A stretch of 64,000 nucleotides of DNA, taken from assembly GCA_025403435.1 (NCBI GenBank), contig CM046348.1, positions 33,538,052 to 33,602,051 on the forward strand, read 5' to 3'. The DNA is from Artocarpus heterophyllus (lineage: Eukaryota; Streptophyta; Magnoliopsida; Rosales; Moraceae). This document shows, one piece after another, positions 1 to 12,657 of the stretch; the first letter of the stretch is position 1; the number at the start of each line of letters is the position of its first letter. The translations under genes were made by a program, and so were the position numbers. The notes beneath the pieces were generated by a model. That model worked only from the letters and a program-made list of their open reading frames with translations, ran no database searches and was not told the origin of the DNA.

Positions 1-1916
1 TGTCCTCTTTACGTTCATATTTGTTGAATGTATGATAAGCAAACAGTAGTCTGAGACTGTCAATCTAAACCTTAAGAATTGGGCATATGATGGGATGATT
101 ATGCGGTAGACACGATTCTTAAGGTGATGGTCTAAAACATATGATCCACAATCGAGGGAATAAAGTTGGGCGCTTTATTCATGTAAAGATTGTTATGTTG
201 TCTATATCCCTTTTGGGAGATGGTTTGTCTTGGCCATCGGAATTGGACTCCGTGAATAGAAACATTGGCGCATTGTCATAGTTGACAATGTGTTGGATCG
301 GGACATAAAGTGAATTGATTTGGATTAATAATTCTGTCTTGGCAAATCGATTCACTTTAGACAATCATTTGTATTGTATCTTAATCCTGAGATGAATAAT
401 GGGCCCGTTGTCTCGACTTGTGTCTTTTGATGTACCAATGGGTGACTCCCACATTTCTATAGTGGCATGCATGCCGGTACGTTGGAGGCATGACTCTTGA
501 TAGTGTAGACTTGTTATTCATAGATATGGAATCCATAGCTCCTCTTTAGGAGTAATGATATCCTCTTATATGCGTTGTCCTGTAATTGGAAAACTGGAGC
601 GCTCAACCATTTGGATGCATAGGTGTAACCGAATGGTATACTATCTTTGGATGGTAAGTTTTCTAATGGTGAGACAATGGAAGGTAAGACAGAACTTGTC
701 CTTAAGCCGATTATGGATGATCATATGGGGATGCGATACACTATGATATGTCATGGAGACTTAGCTACACGAGCTTCATAATTCTATAAAGTTTGAGAGT
801 GCAACTCCAAGCTTTTAGTGGAGTAGCGTTGGAGTTGATAATTATGAAATGTATATCTGGGATATTGGGTTTCATAATTATCATGAGCTTGAACTTTATA
901 GGTCCATTTTGGTCCCCTTTGCTAGCTCACAAAATCCTGTAACGACACGACGTGCTTTTCCAATAATTGGTGACTTATGTCGGATTTATCAGATTGGTTT
1001 AAAATTTATAAGAATCAAATAATTCATGTCTGTTTATCGGTTGAATTAATTATGTAAGAAAATTAGTTCAAGATGAACTTGTTGAATTATTGCGTTCGGG
1101 TAATTCTTGTCTGTTTATCGGTTGTTTTAATTTTGGACAATTAGAACAAGATAAACTTGTAGAATTATTGTGAATTAATTTATTTTCTTAGAGATTATCT
1201 TGATAAAGTTTGTTTTGATCAGATATCTTTTCTATTGGGCTATTTGAATCAAAACTGAGACTTTATCCTTTAGAATCTCAGGTGAAAAATAAAAGATTCG
1301 CGGAGATTTTTTCTCGGTAGTTCGGCCTGCCGGATGACGTGTTCGGCCTGCCGAACTGGCCTGTTCGGCCTGCCTATCAGAAACTTCGGCCTGCCGACCG
1401 ACGACAGTTAAGATTACGCGTTTTCACGCGTATCTTATCAGATATTGATCCGAACTTGATTCTGTTTCGATTTTTTGAGACCTAATCTGATATGGACTGA
1501 CTCTAGGACCAATAGGTATAAAAAGGGAGTGAATCTAATGATTTACTCAGATCAATTTGAGAGATTAAGAGTGATACTCTTCGAGTGAGCATCTGAAAAC
1601 TCCCTAAGAGCTTTTGTTCACAAATCACGAACACTAGATTTGGGTTCTCTCTATTGGTTGGAAGGAGAGTCACCGGTGGAAGAGCTGTACGTGTGAGCCC
1701 ACACTCACTCCGGTTGTGGATAGAGAATAGCAAAGAAGACTGGTTGGTTGAGGCTCTTCTGGAACGTTACTTCTCTACACAGGTCGCGGAGGTTCTTCAA
1801 CACATTGAGGTTAGTAAGATCTGTCTAATTTATACATATAACACGTCAAACTTGTGTTTTGGAAAATACTCTGATGAAAATTTTTTAAAATTTCGCTGCG
1901 CACTTTGTTTCCAACA
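1..1916 (+). mobile_element. Ty1/copia LTR, truncated by window edge (3' LTR or solo LTR)
   Basis: Position 1 aligns with about 19748 of the complete copia LTR at 19652-21685 and the similarity runs to the shared terminus TTTCCAACA, so about 96 bases of the LTR lie outside the window. After the terminal CA comes GAAGGTAATG, not the TTGGTATCAGAGC primer-binding site seen after 21685, so this is a 3' LTR of an element lying to the left or a solo LTR. It has a TATA box (about 1517) and the CGGCCTGCCG cluster at the same relative places as its relatives. It lacks a block of about 23 bases present near 20425-20450 in the other copies and carries scattered substitutions, so it is not a recent duplicate of either LTR of the 19652 element. 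Confidence 0.88.
1316..1402. repeat. Cluster A of TTCGGCCTGCCGAA near-palindromes
   Basis: Four copies of the core TTCGGCCTGCC lie within 80 bases (starts near 1321, 1342, 1363 and 1385), separated by about 21 bases. The 14-base unit has inverted arms TTCGGC/GCCGAA around a two-base centre. It lies inside the copia LTR upstream of the TATA box. Equivalent clusters are at about 21090-21165 and 28748-28826. Confidence 0.9.
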
Positions 1917-2105
1917 GAAGGTAATGTAAAGATAAAAAGAAAGTGTCGTACCAGCCTCCTTGTTGTGAGGTAATGAAAGTAAAGTTAAAGTTTGACCTCC
2001 TAGATATAAGGTACCTGACCTCGATGTTTGATGGTCTCAAGTCTTCCGCAAGGGAAGCATTTTGTTTATGATCTCATGATTAATGATGTTGGTATAAACA
2101 CTAGA

Positions 2106-2217
2106 GCAAAATAAGGAAAGTTAAAGTAAGATAAGGAAGATAAGGAATAAGGATAGAAAGTTAAAGTAAGATAAGGAAAGTTAAAGAATAAAAGTAGAAA
2201 GTTAAAGTAAGAAAAGA
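2106..2217. repeat. Purine-rich degenerate tandem repeat
   Basis: Repeats of AAAGTTAAAGTAAGATAAGG with variations fill this stretch, which lies between the copia LTR and the first gypsy integrase remnant. Positions 1917-2348 otherwise hold nothing I recognise. They may be the untranslated 3' part of the Tat-like element, but no second LTR is visible. Confidence 0.7.
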
Positions 2218-2348
2218 ACGTGCATAAGACACTCATAAATGTAAGTTCATAATTGCGCATAAATAGAGTCATGCATTCTGATTTTGCCTGAATTCCTTTT
2301 TATGAAATATTTATATGTTATGTTATGAAAGACATTTTGAGAAATGTT

Positions 2349-2873
2349 TTACATTAAATGTTTAACTATCTCGGCCGGGATGACGACTTCTGTTTTGTAC
2401 ATGAGCAAAAAAAGGGATTTGCCAGTCGCCCTTCTTGGTGTCATTTGGTAGGCCCAGAGCACCATCGGGAGTTCCTCGACCCAACGTCCTTTCCTAGCCT
2501 CTAGTTTCTTCTTTAGGTTTTTCATGATCGTCTTATTTGTCACTTCTGCCTGCCCATTTCCTTGTAGGTATCTGGGTGTTGAGAAGCTCAAAGTAATGTC
2601 CCAATCGCGACAGAATTTTTTGAAGGATGAGGAAATGAATTGGGAGTCATTATTAGTGACGATCTCTCTTAGAACTCCAAACTAATAGATAATATTTCTC
2701 CAAATGAATCTTTCGACATCTCGCTCTTTAAGGTCCGCAAATGCTTTAGCTTTGACCCATTTGGAGAAATAATCCTTAAGGACGAGCAAATACTTGACTT
2801 GTTCAGGAGCTGGAGAAAATGGTCCAACCACATCCATTGAATACTTCATGAATGGGTAGGGCAAATTGACCAA
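2349..2873 (-). pseudogene. Integrase core remnant of the Tat-like gypsy element
   Basis: Two open segments of one integrase are separated by a break at about 2600-2680. The upstream one (2873-2682) has PFMKYSMDVVGPF and DYFSKWVKAKAF, matching the start of the catalytic core with its first Asp. The downstream one (2591-2349) has [19 protein letters not shown], covering the catalytic Glu region, and [12 protein letters not shown], typical of plant gypsy integrases. In the family this enzyme inserts the cDNA into the genome. The break and missing middle mean no functional enzyme. Confidence 0.85.
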
Positions 2874-2969
2874 GGAGAGTTCTTCAGCTGGTTAATGATT
2901 GGTGGGAGCGTGTCTTTGACAACTGTCGCATTTGCGAGCAAAGTTCTCGCAATCATTTTGCATCATTGG

Positions 2970-3500
2970 CTAGTAGAACCCTTGCCTTTTAACCTTGTTG
3001 CACAGTGATCTACCCCCTAAATGGTTGTCGTACGATCCCTCATGAACTTCCCGAATGACTTTCCCGACTTCGTCTTCCCTAAGACAATGGAGATAAGGTC
3101 CTATGAAAGAACGCCTATAAAGTTTCTCATCGATCAGGCAGTACCTCGCAGTTTGAACTTTGATCTTTCTTATTATCTGCTTATCTTTCTGTAGCCAACC
3201 ATCACGTATATACATCTCAATGGGCGTTCTCCAATCGTCCCTTGGGTTGACATAATTTGTTTCCTCGACCAACTCAATGCTCGGACTATCAATTCGTTCC
3301 AAGGGAATTATTCTTCTCTCATTGACTTCTACCGAGGATCCAAAATTGGTGAGTGCATCGGCTCTCGAGTTCTGTTCTCGTGGGACATGTTTTACTTTCA
3401 ACTGATCGAACTGGGTCTTAAGCTTGGTTATTAGACTTAGGTATAGAAGCATCTTCTCGACTCGGGCCTCGAACTCTCTGTTTACTTGGTTAACGACCAA
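2970..3500 (-). pseudogene. RNase H C-terminus and integrase zinc-finger remnant
   Basis: The N-terminal part contains VPREQNSRADAL, the conserved end of the RNase H domain in Tat-type elements. It is followed by a linker and then by HCLREDEVGKVIREVHEG and DNHLGG, the start of the integrase His2-Cys2 finger. The open stretch is 176 codons, but the frame stops before the Cys pair, so the finger is incomplete. It sits between the RT/RNase H remnant above and the integrase core below, in the expected order. Confidence 0.78.
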
Positions 3501-3874
3501 GTGGAGTTGCTTTCTAGAACAAGTTTAGTAGCCCCCAATGCAGCAGCGAGCCTTATACCAGCAATCACAGCCTCGTATTCAGCTTCATTGTTGGTAGCCC
3601 TGAATCCTAGTCAAAAACTTTGTTTGATTTCTTCGCCAGTTGGCGACTTCAGTACCACTCCTATTCTTGATCCCTACTCATTGCTTGATCCTTCGACTTA
3701 CACAATCCATGTCTCTGACCCGTATCCTTTACGCTTGTATGTCAATTCAGCGACAAAATCCACAAGAACATGAGGTTTTAGCGTTGTTCAAGGTCTATAC
3801 TCAATGTCTAACTCTATCAGTTCAACGGCCCATTTCGTTATTCTTCTAGAGATGTCTGGCTTGTGTAAAATAGC

Positions 3875-5146
3875 TCACATCGGATAAGACAACAGCACCA
3901 TAATTGTGTGGCCTTGAAAGTATAGACGGAGCTTTCGAGCTGACATGACAAGTGCGAGGGCGAGCTTTTCAACGACAGAATACCTTGTTTCAGCATCTAG
4001 CATGGTGTGGTTTACGAAGAAAACTGGCTTTTGGATCGCGTCTTCTTCTCTAACAAGGGCAAAACTTACTATTGTTTTCGAAACTACCAAGTATAGGTAT
4101 AGTGGTTTCCTGTCTTTTGGCTTCAATAGGATTGATAGAGTAGTCAAATATCTCTTCAATTCCTGGAACACTGCTTTGCATCATTCATTCCAATTGAACT
4201 TCATATTCTTCTTGAGCAACTGGAAAAATGGTAGACATTTGTTCACAGATCGGGCGATGAATCAATTAAGGGCTGCTTCTCGACCAGTAAGTTTCTGTAT
4301 CTCCTATTTGGTTCTCAGTGATGGCGTCATTTGAAAAGCTTTTATCTTGTCCAGGTTCACTTTGATCCCGCGCTTTGTTACAGGTATTGCAAGAACATAC
4401 TGCTCGCCACTCCAAAAGTGCACTTCTTTGGATTCAGCTTCATGCCATATTTTTGAAGAACGTCGAAGCATTCTTGCAGATGTTGGACATGGAGATGAGC
4501 TTGCAATGACTTAACCAACATGTCATCAATGTATACTCCATGTTCTTACCAATTTGTTATTCGAACATCATATTGACCAGCCTCTGGTAGGTGGCTTCAG
4601 TGTTCTTTAAGCCGAATGGCATGGCCTTGAAGTAGAAGATCCCTACTTCTGTAATGAAAGCAGTCTTCTCTTGGTCATTAAGGTGCAAAAGGATCTAATT
4701 ATTGCTTGAGAATGCATCGAGAAAGCTTAAAATTTCATGGTTGGTCGTAACATCGACGAGTCGATCAATATATGGCAATGAGTAACTGTCCTTTGGACAA
4801 GCTTTATTTAGGTCTATGAAATCAACACACATTTGCCACTTACCATTATTCTTCTTCACAATCACCACGTTGGCGAGCCAATCGGGGTATTGAACAGGAC
4901 GAATAAAACTGGCCTCGAGTAGTCTCCTTACTTCTCCTTCACGACGTTATTTTGCTCAATTCTAAGCTTTCTTCTCTTTTGACGGACCGATTTGTAATTT
5001 GGATAGACGTTAAGTTGATGTGAGATTATCCTCGGATCGATTCTTGACATATCTGCATGGGACCAAGCGAAATAATCGTTGTTAGCTTTAAGGAAATAAA
5101 TAATTTTGGATTTTATTTCAAGGTCAAGTTGTGACCCGATCTTCAC
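3875..5146 (-). pseudogene. Reverse transcriptase and RNase H remnant
   Basis: The 5146-4928 segment contains FAWSHADMSRIDPRIISHQLNVYP, the well-known region just before the RT domain of Tat-like polyproteins. RT-like sequence continues in broken frames through about 4200. The 4171-3875 segment has LYLYLVVSKTIVSFALVREE and AETRYSVVEKLALALVMSARKLRLYFQGHTI, the tether/RNase H start. In the family this makes double-stranded cDNA from element RNA. Many stops make it dead. Confidence 0.82.
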
Positions 5147-5505
5147 TATACGTCCTTCGTCTCTTGGATCAATTTGTACATCGTCAAGTTCCTCTAAAAC
5201 TGATTCAACACAGTCTTGACTATTCGATCCGTCCTGACCTTTTTGTAATTGTTATAAAGCCTTTTTTTTCTTCATAGCCGTTACATAACAGCTCCTCGCT
5301 GTTTTTTGGCTTCCTTGAATCTCCCTAATTCCTCACTTCTTTGGAAACCTAATGGTTTAGAGGTATGTTGAAGGGACTACCTTTATGGCGTGTATCAAAG
5401 GCCACCCTAGAATGATATTGTACCCCGAAGGGCAATCCATGACTAGAAAACTAGTCAATTTGTTTTCCCCCGTTGCATACATTGAAAGTTTGATTCTCCC
5501 AATGG

Positions 5506-5775
5506 CTATTGTGTTGCTTCGCCATTGATACCTATCAATGAGGTAGGGGATTTCTCGATCTCCTCCTTGTTGGTTTCCATTTCCTTTAGCATCAAGAGGA
5601 ACAAAATGTTAGCGAAACTTCCATTATCAACTAATATTCTACCAATATCACAATTCACAATGTTTAATTTGATAACAAGAGCGTCATCATGTAGAGTATC
5701 AAGCCCGCGTGCCTCGTTACTATGAAATGAAATAACATGCTCACCATATTCATCAGCCAATGAGCCGACATTCAC
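5506..5775 (-). pseudogene. Aspartic protease remnant (DNG instead of DSG)
   Basis: An 89-codon stretch includes HDDALVIKLNIVNCDIGRILVDNGSFANILF (about residues 29-59), the retropepsin core of Tat-like elements. The catalytic triad reads Asp-Asn-Gly where family members have Asp-Ser-Gly or Asp-Thr-Gly. The position between gag and RT is as expected. With the surrounding frame breaks this is a relic. Confidence 0.75.
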
Positions 5776-6153
5776 TCTCTCTAATGCGCCTTCATTTGGT
5801 TCACAGAATCGCCGCTAAAAACAGAGCCTCCACAAATGGCCCCAATTATCTTTCGACCGGTGGTGGTGATGGCATTTTCTCTTGGGTTTGGTGGTCTTTT
5901 CGTCCTCCTTGCTCTTTGTCGAGCCCATATATTTTCCTCCCCCATTTAGAGAGGTACTCCGTTAAATGCCCTTTTTTGAGCAGCTCTACAAACTCAAATC
6001 GCAAGGCTTTACAATCTGCCATCAGGTGCCCCGTATCTCGATGAAATTTGCAATACTTTGGCTAGTCATGTGAACGGCTTGGGGCCATCTTATTCGGCCA
6101 TTTCAAGTAATCTTTACCTTCAAGCTAAGCAACTAGTTCGGATGGTGATATGC

Positions 6154-7284
6154 TTAGGGCAAACTTTGGAGGCGACAATGGTCTAGTCGCAGATCGTGAC
6201 TTGTCTTCCTTCCTTCTCCACTACCTCTTTGGTGGTGCCCTTGTCCTTCCTCTTCGATCGGGCTGTTGCCTTTGCTTCTGAATCCATCTATTCTGATATC
6301 TTGTTCTTGTGAACTCTCGCTCACACGTTTCATTTTCCTCTTCCAGGTCAATCCATCCTTTAGCTCTATTTAGGGCTTGTAGGATGGTCTGTATGTAGTC
6401 GGAGCATATACTATTCTTGAAGCGTGACTTGTGCAAGAGTCCTTTCTTTAGTGCTCTCTAGCTGTTCCATCCTCTAAGTTTGAAATCTCTGAGAGTGCTT
6501 TGCTAAATCTTTTGATATAAGCCCGCAGCGATTCACCTGGGCTCTGAATGACCGACCATAAATCTTTGGTCATCTTTCTGATTTTGATGTGTATTGAGTA
6601 TGCTTTGACAAACGAATTCACCAAATCTTCAAAGCTGTCAATCAACCCTATAGGCAGGTTACTGAACTATCGAAGAGCTAGACCTTTGAGTGATTGTGCA
6701 AATAGCTTGCGCAGCATCTCATCAAGAATCGAGTCTGGGATCTTTGTAGTGTTGACCACATTCTTGTACTATAACAGGTGGTCCTTTGGATCAAAAGGTC
6801 CATCGAATCAGCTGAACACAAGGTTTTTGTATTTCGGTGGGACGATTGAAGTGATCCTCCTCATGAGCAGGGTGTCTCTAATGTTCTTCGAGATGTCATC
6901 CAAGGCTGAGGTCTTGCTCGTCGCTTTTGAAACTTTCTGGTCGATCTTTTCTTCAATGAGCTTAGCATTCTACTCGAGCATCTCTTTCATCATTTACTAG
7001 ATTGACTCTGGAGTTAACAGAGTCAAAGTTGGGACTTCCTTAGATCGAGTGGAAGGTTCTGTTCTTTGGTTTTGATCAATTCCATGGTCGCATCGATTGG
7101 ATTCTACTTGAGCATTCACTGTCGTTGTAGTGGTTGTCACAGTAGGAGTTACTGTGGCTATAGAAGCTGGTGTTGTTACCGGTGCTAGAGCTGAGGGAGT
7201 ATATAATGGTTGCATCCTCCCAATTGGGCTGTAGGAGTACTGTTGTCTTTTGGGCTGTGGCATTTGAAACTGCCATTGTGCCAT
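6154..7284 (-). pseudogene. Gag remnant of the Tat-like gypsy element
   Basis: Broken open stretches at 7284-6997, 6645-6448, 6436-6221 and 6351-6154 together look like a plant gypsy gag. The N-terminal part is rich in Pro/Gln/Thr. The 6645-6448 segment (SFEDLVNSFVKAYSIHIK, QSPGESLRAYIKRF) matches the retrotransposon gag core (FxxLxxxFxxxF and QxxxESLRxYxxRF patterns). There is no intact frame across it. Confidence 0.78.
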
Positions 7285-7603
7285 TGAAGATACTGGGAGT
7301 GTCGAGTACCCATAGTACGGGTAATAGTAGGATTATGAACCATTTGAGAGTTCTGATAGCTGATTTGGCTTCTCAAAGCCAAATTCTCACTGCTGAACTA
7401 CTCCAATGTTCTATGGCGCTCTTGAGAATGAGCTGCGTATTCCTAGAGTGTTTTCTTCAGGGCCTCCACCTCTGCTGAAAGAGCTTCCATTTGCTAGTTG
7501 GCCTGGGGAATCGATTCAGTCTCTTTAATTGTAGTTTCAGGAGTGTGCTAGTTGTCCTCCATTTGCGGTTGAGCTAAAGATCTTGGAGTTGATGATCTGA
7601 AGG

Positions 7604-7623
7604 CCCCACGGTGGGCGCCAAAC
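7604..7623 (-). other. Primer-binding site (TGGCGCC type) of the Tat-like element
   Basis: On the minus strand the bases after the LTR terminus CTACA read GTTTGGCGCCCACCGTGGGG, a primer-binding site common in plant Tat-type elements. It fixes the element's orientation and the LTR/internal boundary at 7623/7624. Confidence 0.85.
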
Positions 7624-9757
7624 TGTAGACAATGGGTCTACAATCAAATATTAAGATGCTGATTTAGGTTGTTAGAATTTTGTTTTAAGGAATTTAGGCC
7701 ATCAAATAACCGTTAATTAGACCATCAACTCAAGTCAATGTGCAAGATCAAAATGCGGCAAACTAAATCACCGTTTCGGTCCATGACTAGATGTGTTGTA
7801 ATCGTCAGTTCATGTTGATAACTATCAACTTGTGGCAATCAATCCGATTGAACGAAGACTTGAAAACGAGTATGATCTACCTCAAGCGGTCGAGTAAACC
7901 GAATGTTTCTTACCACACAAGAGAATCAAACCAATTGAACCACATGAAGCGTCAATTCGATTAGCCTTCAATAAGTTTATTCTCTTCGATCTATTCGATT
8001 AGTTTCAACACTGGACTACCTGGACTTTTCAGCAATTTAAGCCTGACTAAATTGCACCCCAACAATATTTAACTCGTAATGATAGGCCGTGATTTTCTAA
8101 ACCTGTTCATCATAATTTGGCCAATGTAATAATAACAATACGGGGTTTTTATCTTGTTCCTTAGACCTCAAATATTTGTCGTATTCAGTCTCAGTCTTTG
8201 TAGTTTTTCTTATCTTGGTCTTTCAACTTTAAAGTATTCACCACCATTTGTTAGGTCTACCAGTCCCACCTATGTCTTGTGCCTACTCGATCACCAATTA
8301 AGCACTAAACCCCCATTTTATTTAAAAACCTCAATCCCTTTTTTCACATTTTCTAATGTAAATGTCATGAATCAAGAATGAATTTAAACAATCTGTATCA
8401 TTCCCAAATAACAACAATCGAATCAATGCACCTGAAAACATAACATGACATAGTTTTTGTGATGCAATAAATATTTGTTTTTACTTACCTCGAGTCCAAT
8501 TGGCATTGAGTGAAAAGATCAGTCCTCTTAGAAGTGGGAAAGTGCTGAATGTTTTTAAGCTGCTTAAAAAAGAAAGAGGCAAAAATGAACATTCTAGTTC
8601 ATTTGACTTAGTCTAAATCGAGTATTGAAGAGAGAATTTAGCTAATAGCTAGCCATTTAAGTCTACTACAAGCAAGAGTAATTCAATTTGCTATAACCTA
8701 GTCAACAAGCCAATCAAATTGCACTATTTTGTATGCTTTCAATTCCAATCAAATTTGTCTATTTCAAATATAGAAATGGGCAAAACAATTAGTTTAGAAT
8801 TCATTTGAAATAGAAAAACACTTTCTAATCAATTCGCAACCATTTAGCACACCAATCTTCTTTAACTAAGAAACTGAGCTTTCACTACAATAGAACTTTT
8901 CTTTAAACATGTTAGATCATATATTGATAATTCAACATACTTCTTGAATATAAGCTCATTTATGCATGATTCAATCTTAAAAATAATGAGTCATCATGCT
9001 TGTAAGATATACTTTCAATATGTTTGTAATTAACATGTGTTTGTTAAATGCATAGATATGCAAGATGCTTATTACTGGCTAATTATGAGTTAAGTGGGCA
9101 TTACACGCTCATTTTTCTAGCCATTAGATCTTCTTACCTTGACCGATCCAACGATCACAGCTCCAGCCCTACTTGGCCCACCTGGTTCGACGTTGTGCCT
9201 TAAATCCTAGCCATACACACGCGCATCTAACGCCCTAAAGTGCTCCACTTCCATTGTCCAGCCACATGGAAGTAGTAGATTTCATCTAAAAATTTAGATT
9301 CTCAAGGTAGTTACGACATAGAAAAAAAGGAAAAAAATAATAAAAATGCAAATTGTTATATGTTTTTATCAAAATAAATAGTAACAAAATATATATTATA
9401 AAAATTTTAAATAGTAGGCAAATTTTGCCAATAAATACATGCTTTTAGCCCAAGGTTCTACATCTTCCCCAAGTAAAAAAAAAAAAAGAAGAAGCTCTTT
9501 TAATAAATAGTCTAGTTTTAAGTTTTAGTTTGTGCAAAATAATTTCCAGTTTATGTTGTAAAAATTATGTTCAATAATATTTTGAGTGTTTCTATTTTAA
9601 ATATGTCTTTTTGATTTTTTTAGGCAAGAGAGAGAGAAATTTTGGAAAAATTACTATAAATAATTTTAGTTTTTCTTAGTTTTCTAAGCAGTTTATAATG
9701 CCAAATTATTTGCTAAAAAAACTTAGGATTTTAGTCTTTTCTTAGCTACTCTAGCAA
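7624..9757 (-). mobile_element. 5' LTR side of the Tat-like element; outer limit not defined
   Basis: The LTR end (TGTAGACAATGGG on the plus strand) begins at 7624, directly beside the primer-binding site. I see no second copy of this LTR, so its far end cannot be placed; it may finish anywhere before 9757, where a solo LTR is inserted. The stretch has no supportable coding sequence and becomes very AT-rich after about 9300. Confidence 0.55.
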
Positions 9758-10013
9758 TGTAACATCCACCTATTTTTATGTAACGGATTATGTTAAGTTA
9801 GTAACGACGTTAAGTAATTTTATTAATAATTTATGATTTATGTTATGATTTATGATTTTAATGTTACTAACTATTTATTCTAAGTGTTGTGATAGGTGAC
9901 GATTGTAAGGAATCGATGTGCTCAAGTGTTCATGTTAATTTCAATGTACGTTTATTTATGATGCAATGATGACTTGAATGCTATGATGTTGATGTATTGT
10001 ATTTTAAGGACAT

Positions 10014-10145
10014 TTCGGTAGGCCGAACTTTCAAGTTCGATAGGCCGAAAAGTCTTCCAAGAATCGACAGGCTGATGGAAACCATCGGCAGATCGAACTT
10101 TGTGGAATCGACAGGCCGATGTGGGGAATCAGCAGGTCGATGACA
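10014..10145. repeat. Cluster B of CGGCAGGCCGA-type near-palindromes
   Basis: About six decayed units lie here, including TTCGGTAGGCCGAA, TTCGATAGGCCGAA and ATCGACAGGCCGAT. They are spaced about 20-30 bases apart near the left end of the solo LTR. Many carry C-to-T or G-to-A type changes, as expected of methylated ageing DNA. Confidence 0.8.
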
Positions 10146-12420
10146 GCTGACGAGTAGTCAGCAGAAATCTCTCCAATTTTGTGATTGAGATGATTACGAT
10201 GATTGGATGGTTTAATGTGGTTAATTGACATATTTATGGATTAATTTCCTCATTTAAGGAAATGAAATCATTGACTTTTATTTATTGAATGTAATTGTTA
10301 ATGGTTTCCTATTTTTAGAGGGCAAATTATGGTAAGATGAGATGATTTGTTTGACTTTTCCTCTTTTCTCTCCATTCTCCTCGCGAATTAATCCAAGATT
10401 AGTCAGAAAATTTCTGACATAATTAAGGGCATTGAAATCTTCTTTTACGTTATCCTCATTCACGTAAACGCTCGCTCTCTCTCTCTTTAATCTTCCGAGA
10501 CGTTTCTTTTCTCTTCTCTCTTCTTCTTCACGTTTTTCTCCTCCTTTTCCTCTCAATTCCTCTGTTATTATTTGAAAAATATATTGAGTTTTCATTGGGG
10601 TTAAGTTCAAGGATTTTGTAAAGAAATTTTTAAGGTAAGAACTTATTTTTTTGGTAATTCTGAAAAGCATTTCTCCTCCTAAATCTGTCTGCCGTAACTT
10701 TGTCTAGGTATTTTATTTTGTTCTGAATTTTTAATATGATGTTCATATGTGTGTTATGTTAATGTTCTTTTAAGTTTCAAGTCATTTTGATTTTTGTAAA
10801 TTAAGTTATGAATTTTCTATTCTCTACCACTCATAGTAAAATATTGTTGTTTATTTATGATGCATGAAAATATGATTTTTGTTCAAGGGGTAAACGTGCT
10901 TTGTTTGCTACGAAATTTGGCAAGAATGTTCATGTATATGTTATATTATGGACTGCAAATTTTGGTAATGTTTTGATGAGTGAATTATGTGTTATGAATT
11001 TTCTATTGTGACTAGGTCAAGAAACTGTTTTAACAATGTTAATATTGGACTTTAGTCTTATGTGATGTTTTATATGTTTAAATGATTTTATTGATGATGA
11101 AATAATTTTATGAAATTGAAATATGTTAGTATTAATTTTAAAATTTAACTATATGAGTTTTAATTGTTAGAAAATGTTTTCAAAAGATTACTCACTACCT
11201 TATTATTGTTGGCAGATTTCATGTTTGAAAGGTATGGTTTGTTTTTAGATACTTAATGTAATTTTTATGACAAAAGAAAAATTATGGTAATATGTTTATG
11301 TATTAACTTTACCCCTGTTAAGTATGGTGCCTAAAGTATGTGTGAATATTAAGTTTTTAAGTCTTTAATCCATGTAGGTCAGTGAAGTGTATGTCATAAT
11401 GATTTTATGTTTTTGATGATTATGGTTATGGATGCATGTTATGAATTATGTTCGTATGAGATGAATGTATATGTGATGTAATATGAATGGATGTTAAATT
11501 TTATGATAATAAGTATTAATTTTATTTTGTATCTTTAAATGAATAAATGGCATGAACACGCAAAGGAATGAGCACATTGAGACCGCGGCGTCGTCACCAA
11601 TACATATAAGGTTAAGTAAGTTAGCTTCTAAGGTAAGTACATTCTCACCTGCAACATTATATGTTATAAAGGTTTGAAAATATGTTCTTGATGATATCTA
11701 TGATGGATTTTATGATGGTTTCATATAAAGTTTCCTTATGAAATATTTTGATGTTCATAAAGTTATGCATGTATGATTAGGATGAATTTTCAAGGCATAA
11801 AAAAAATTATGTATATATATGTATCACCTAATAAGTGTTGCACACCAATGTTATGATAGATATGTTATGATGTCATGTTTGGTTTAGGATTAGCTACCCT
11901 TCTCCTCTCATGACGACGGGCCTATGATGATGATTATGGTGCAACACTTGGGCCCTTAAGATAAAAATAGAATAAGTTTTAATATGGTCAATGTAATGAA
12001 AGATATGTTTCTATGAAAATGTGCTTACTGCACTATTACGTTATGATGATGATGATGATGATGTTTTTGAAATGTTTTTTTTTTTTAAATTGTGAGAATT
12101 ATATGTACTTACTAAGCTTTAGCTTATTCAAGTTTGTGTCATGTTGTAGATAAAGTAAGAAAGTCATGGATTAGGCGGAGGACATGGGAAGGCGTGTGAG
12201 CATAAGGAAGATGAATTGTAACTAGAAGAATGCGAATGAAGCAAATTTTATGATTTAAGTTATGGTTTATTATTTGAACATATTTTTATGATAAGTTTTA
12301 AAGAATACAAGAACTATGTTTTAATATTTTATTTTATCATTTTGAGAATTTGATCTTCCGCATTTTGAAAGAAAAATGAATTTGTCTTAAAATTAAGTTT
12401 TCTAAAAGTTTCTATTTTGT

Positions 12421-12657
12421 CTCGGACGGCCTGCCGACCATTACTAGTCGGTATGCCGATATAAGAAAGTTTAGCTTGCCGACCTCATTTTCGGCCTGCC
12501 GATCTCATTTTCGGCCTGTCGAACTTTGAAAGTTTTTAAGCCCTGTTTTGTAGAGCCTCTGTCGGCCTGCCAGTTGACGATTTCTGGCCTATCGACCATG
12601 TTCGGCCTGCCGAAGTCTCCAGTTCGACCTGCCGAAGTCTCTAGTTCGACCTGCCAA
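12421..12657. repeat. Cluster C of TTCGGCCTGCCGAA near-palindromes
   Basis: At least nine units occur near the right end of the same solo LTR, for example ACGGCCTGCCGAC, TTCGGCCTGCCGAT and TTCGGCCTGCCGAAG. Spacing is irregular, about 20-50 bases. The last three form a short tandem with a 24-base period (TTCGRCCTGCCGAAGTCTC). Confidence 0.85.

Larger units (their letters stand above)
2349..7623 (-). mobile_element. Decayed Ty3/gypsy element, Tat-like, internal region
   Basis: Read on the minus strand from 7623 downward, the order is primer-binding site, gag remnants (7284-6154), aspartic protease (5775-5506), reverse transcriptase (about 5146-4200), RNase H (about 4171-3400) and integrase (3130-2349). 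This is the gypsy order (RT before integrase). The TGGCGCC-type primer site and the integrase text [12 protein letters not shown] point to the plant Tat clade. Every domain is broken by stops or frameshifts, so the element cannot encode its proteins. The downstream LTR is not seen; the copia LTR ending at 1916 may have replaced or interrupted it. Confidence 0.85.

Noticed and set aside
1503..1929. Overlapping ORFs of 76 and 91 codons, repeated at about 21182-21656 and 28841-29161
   Set aside because: They lie in LTR leader sequence on both strands and are shared only because the LTRs are copies.
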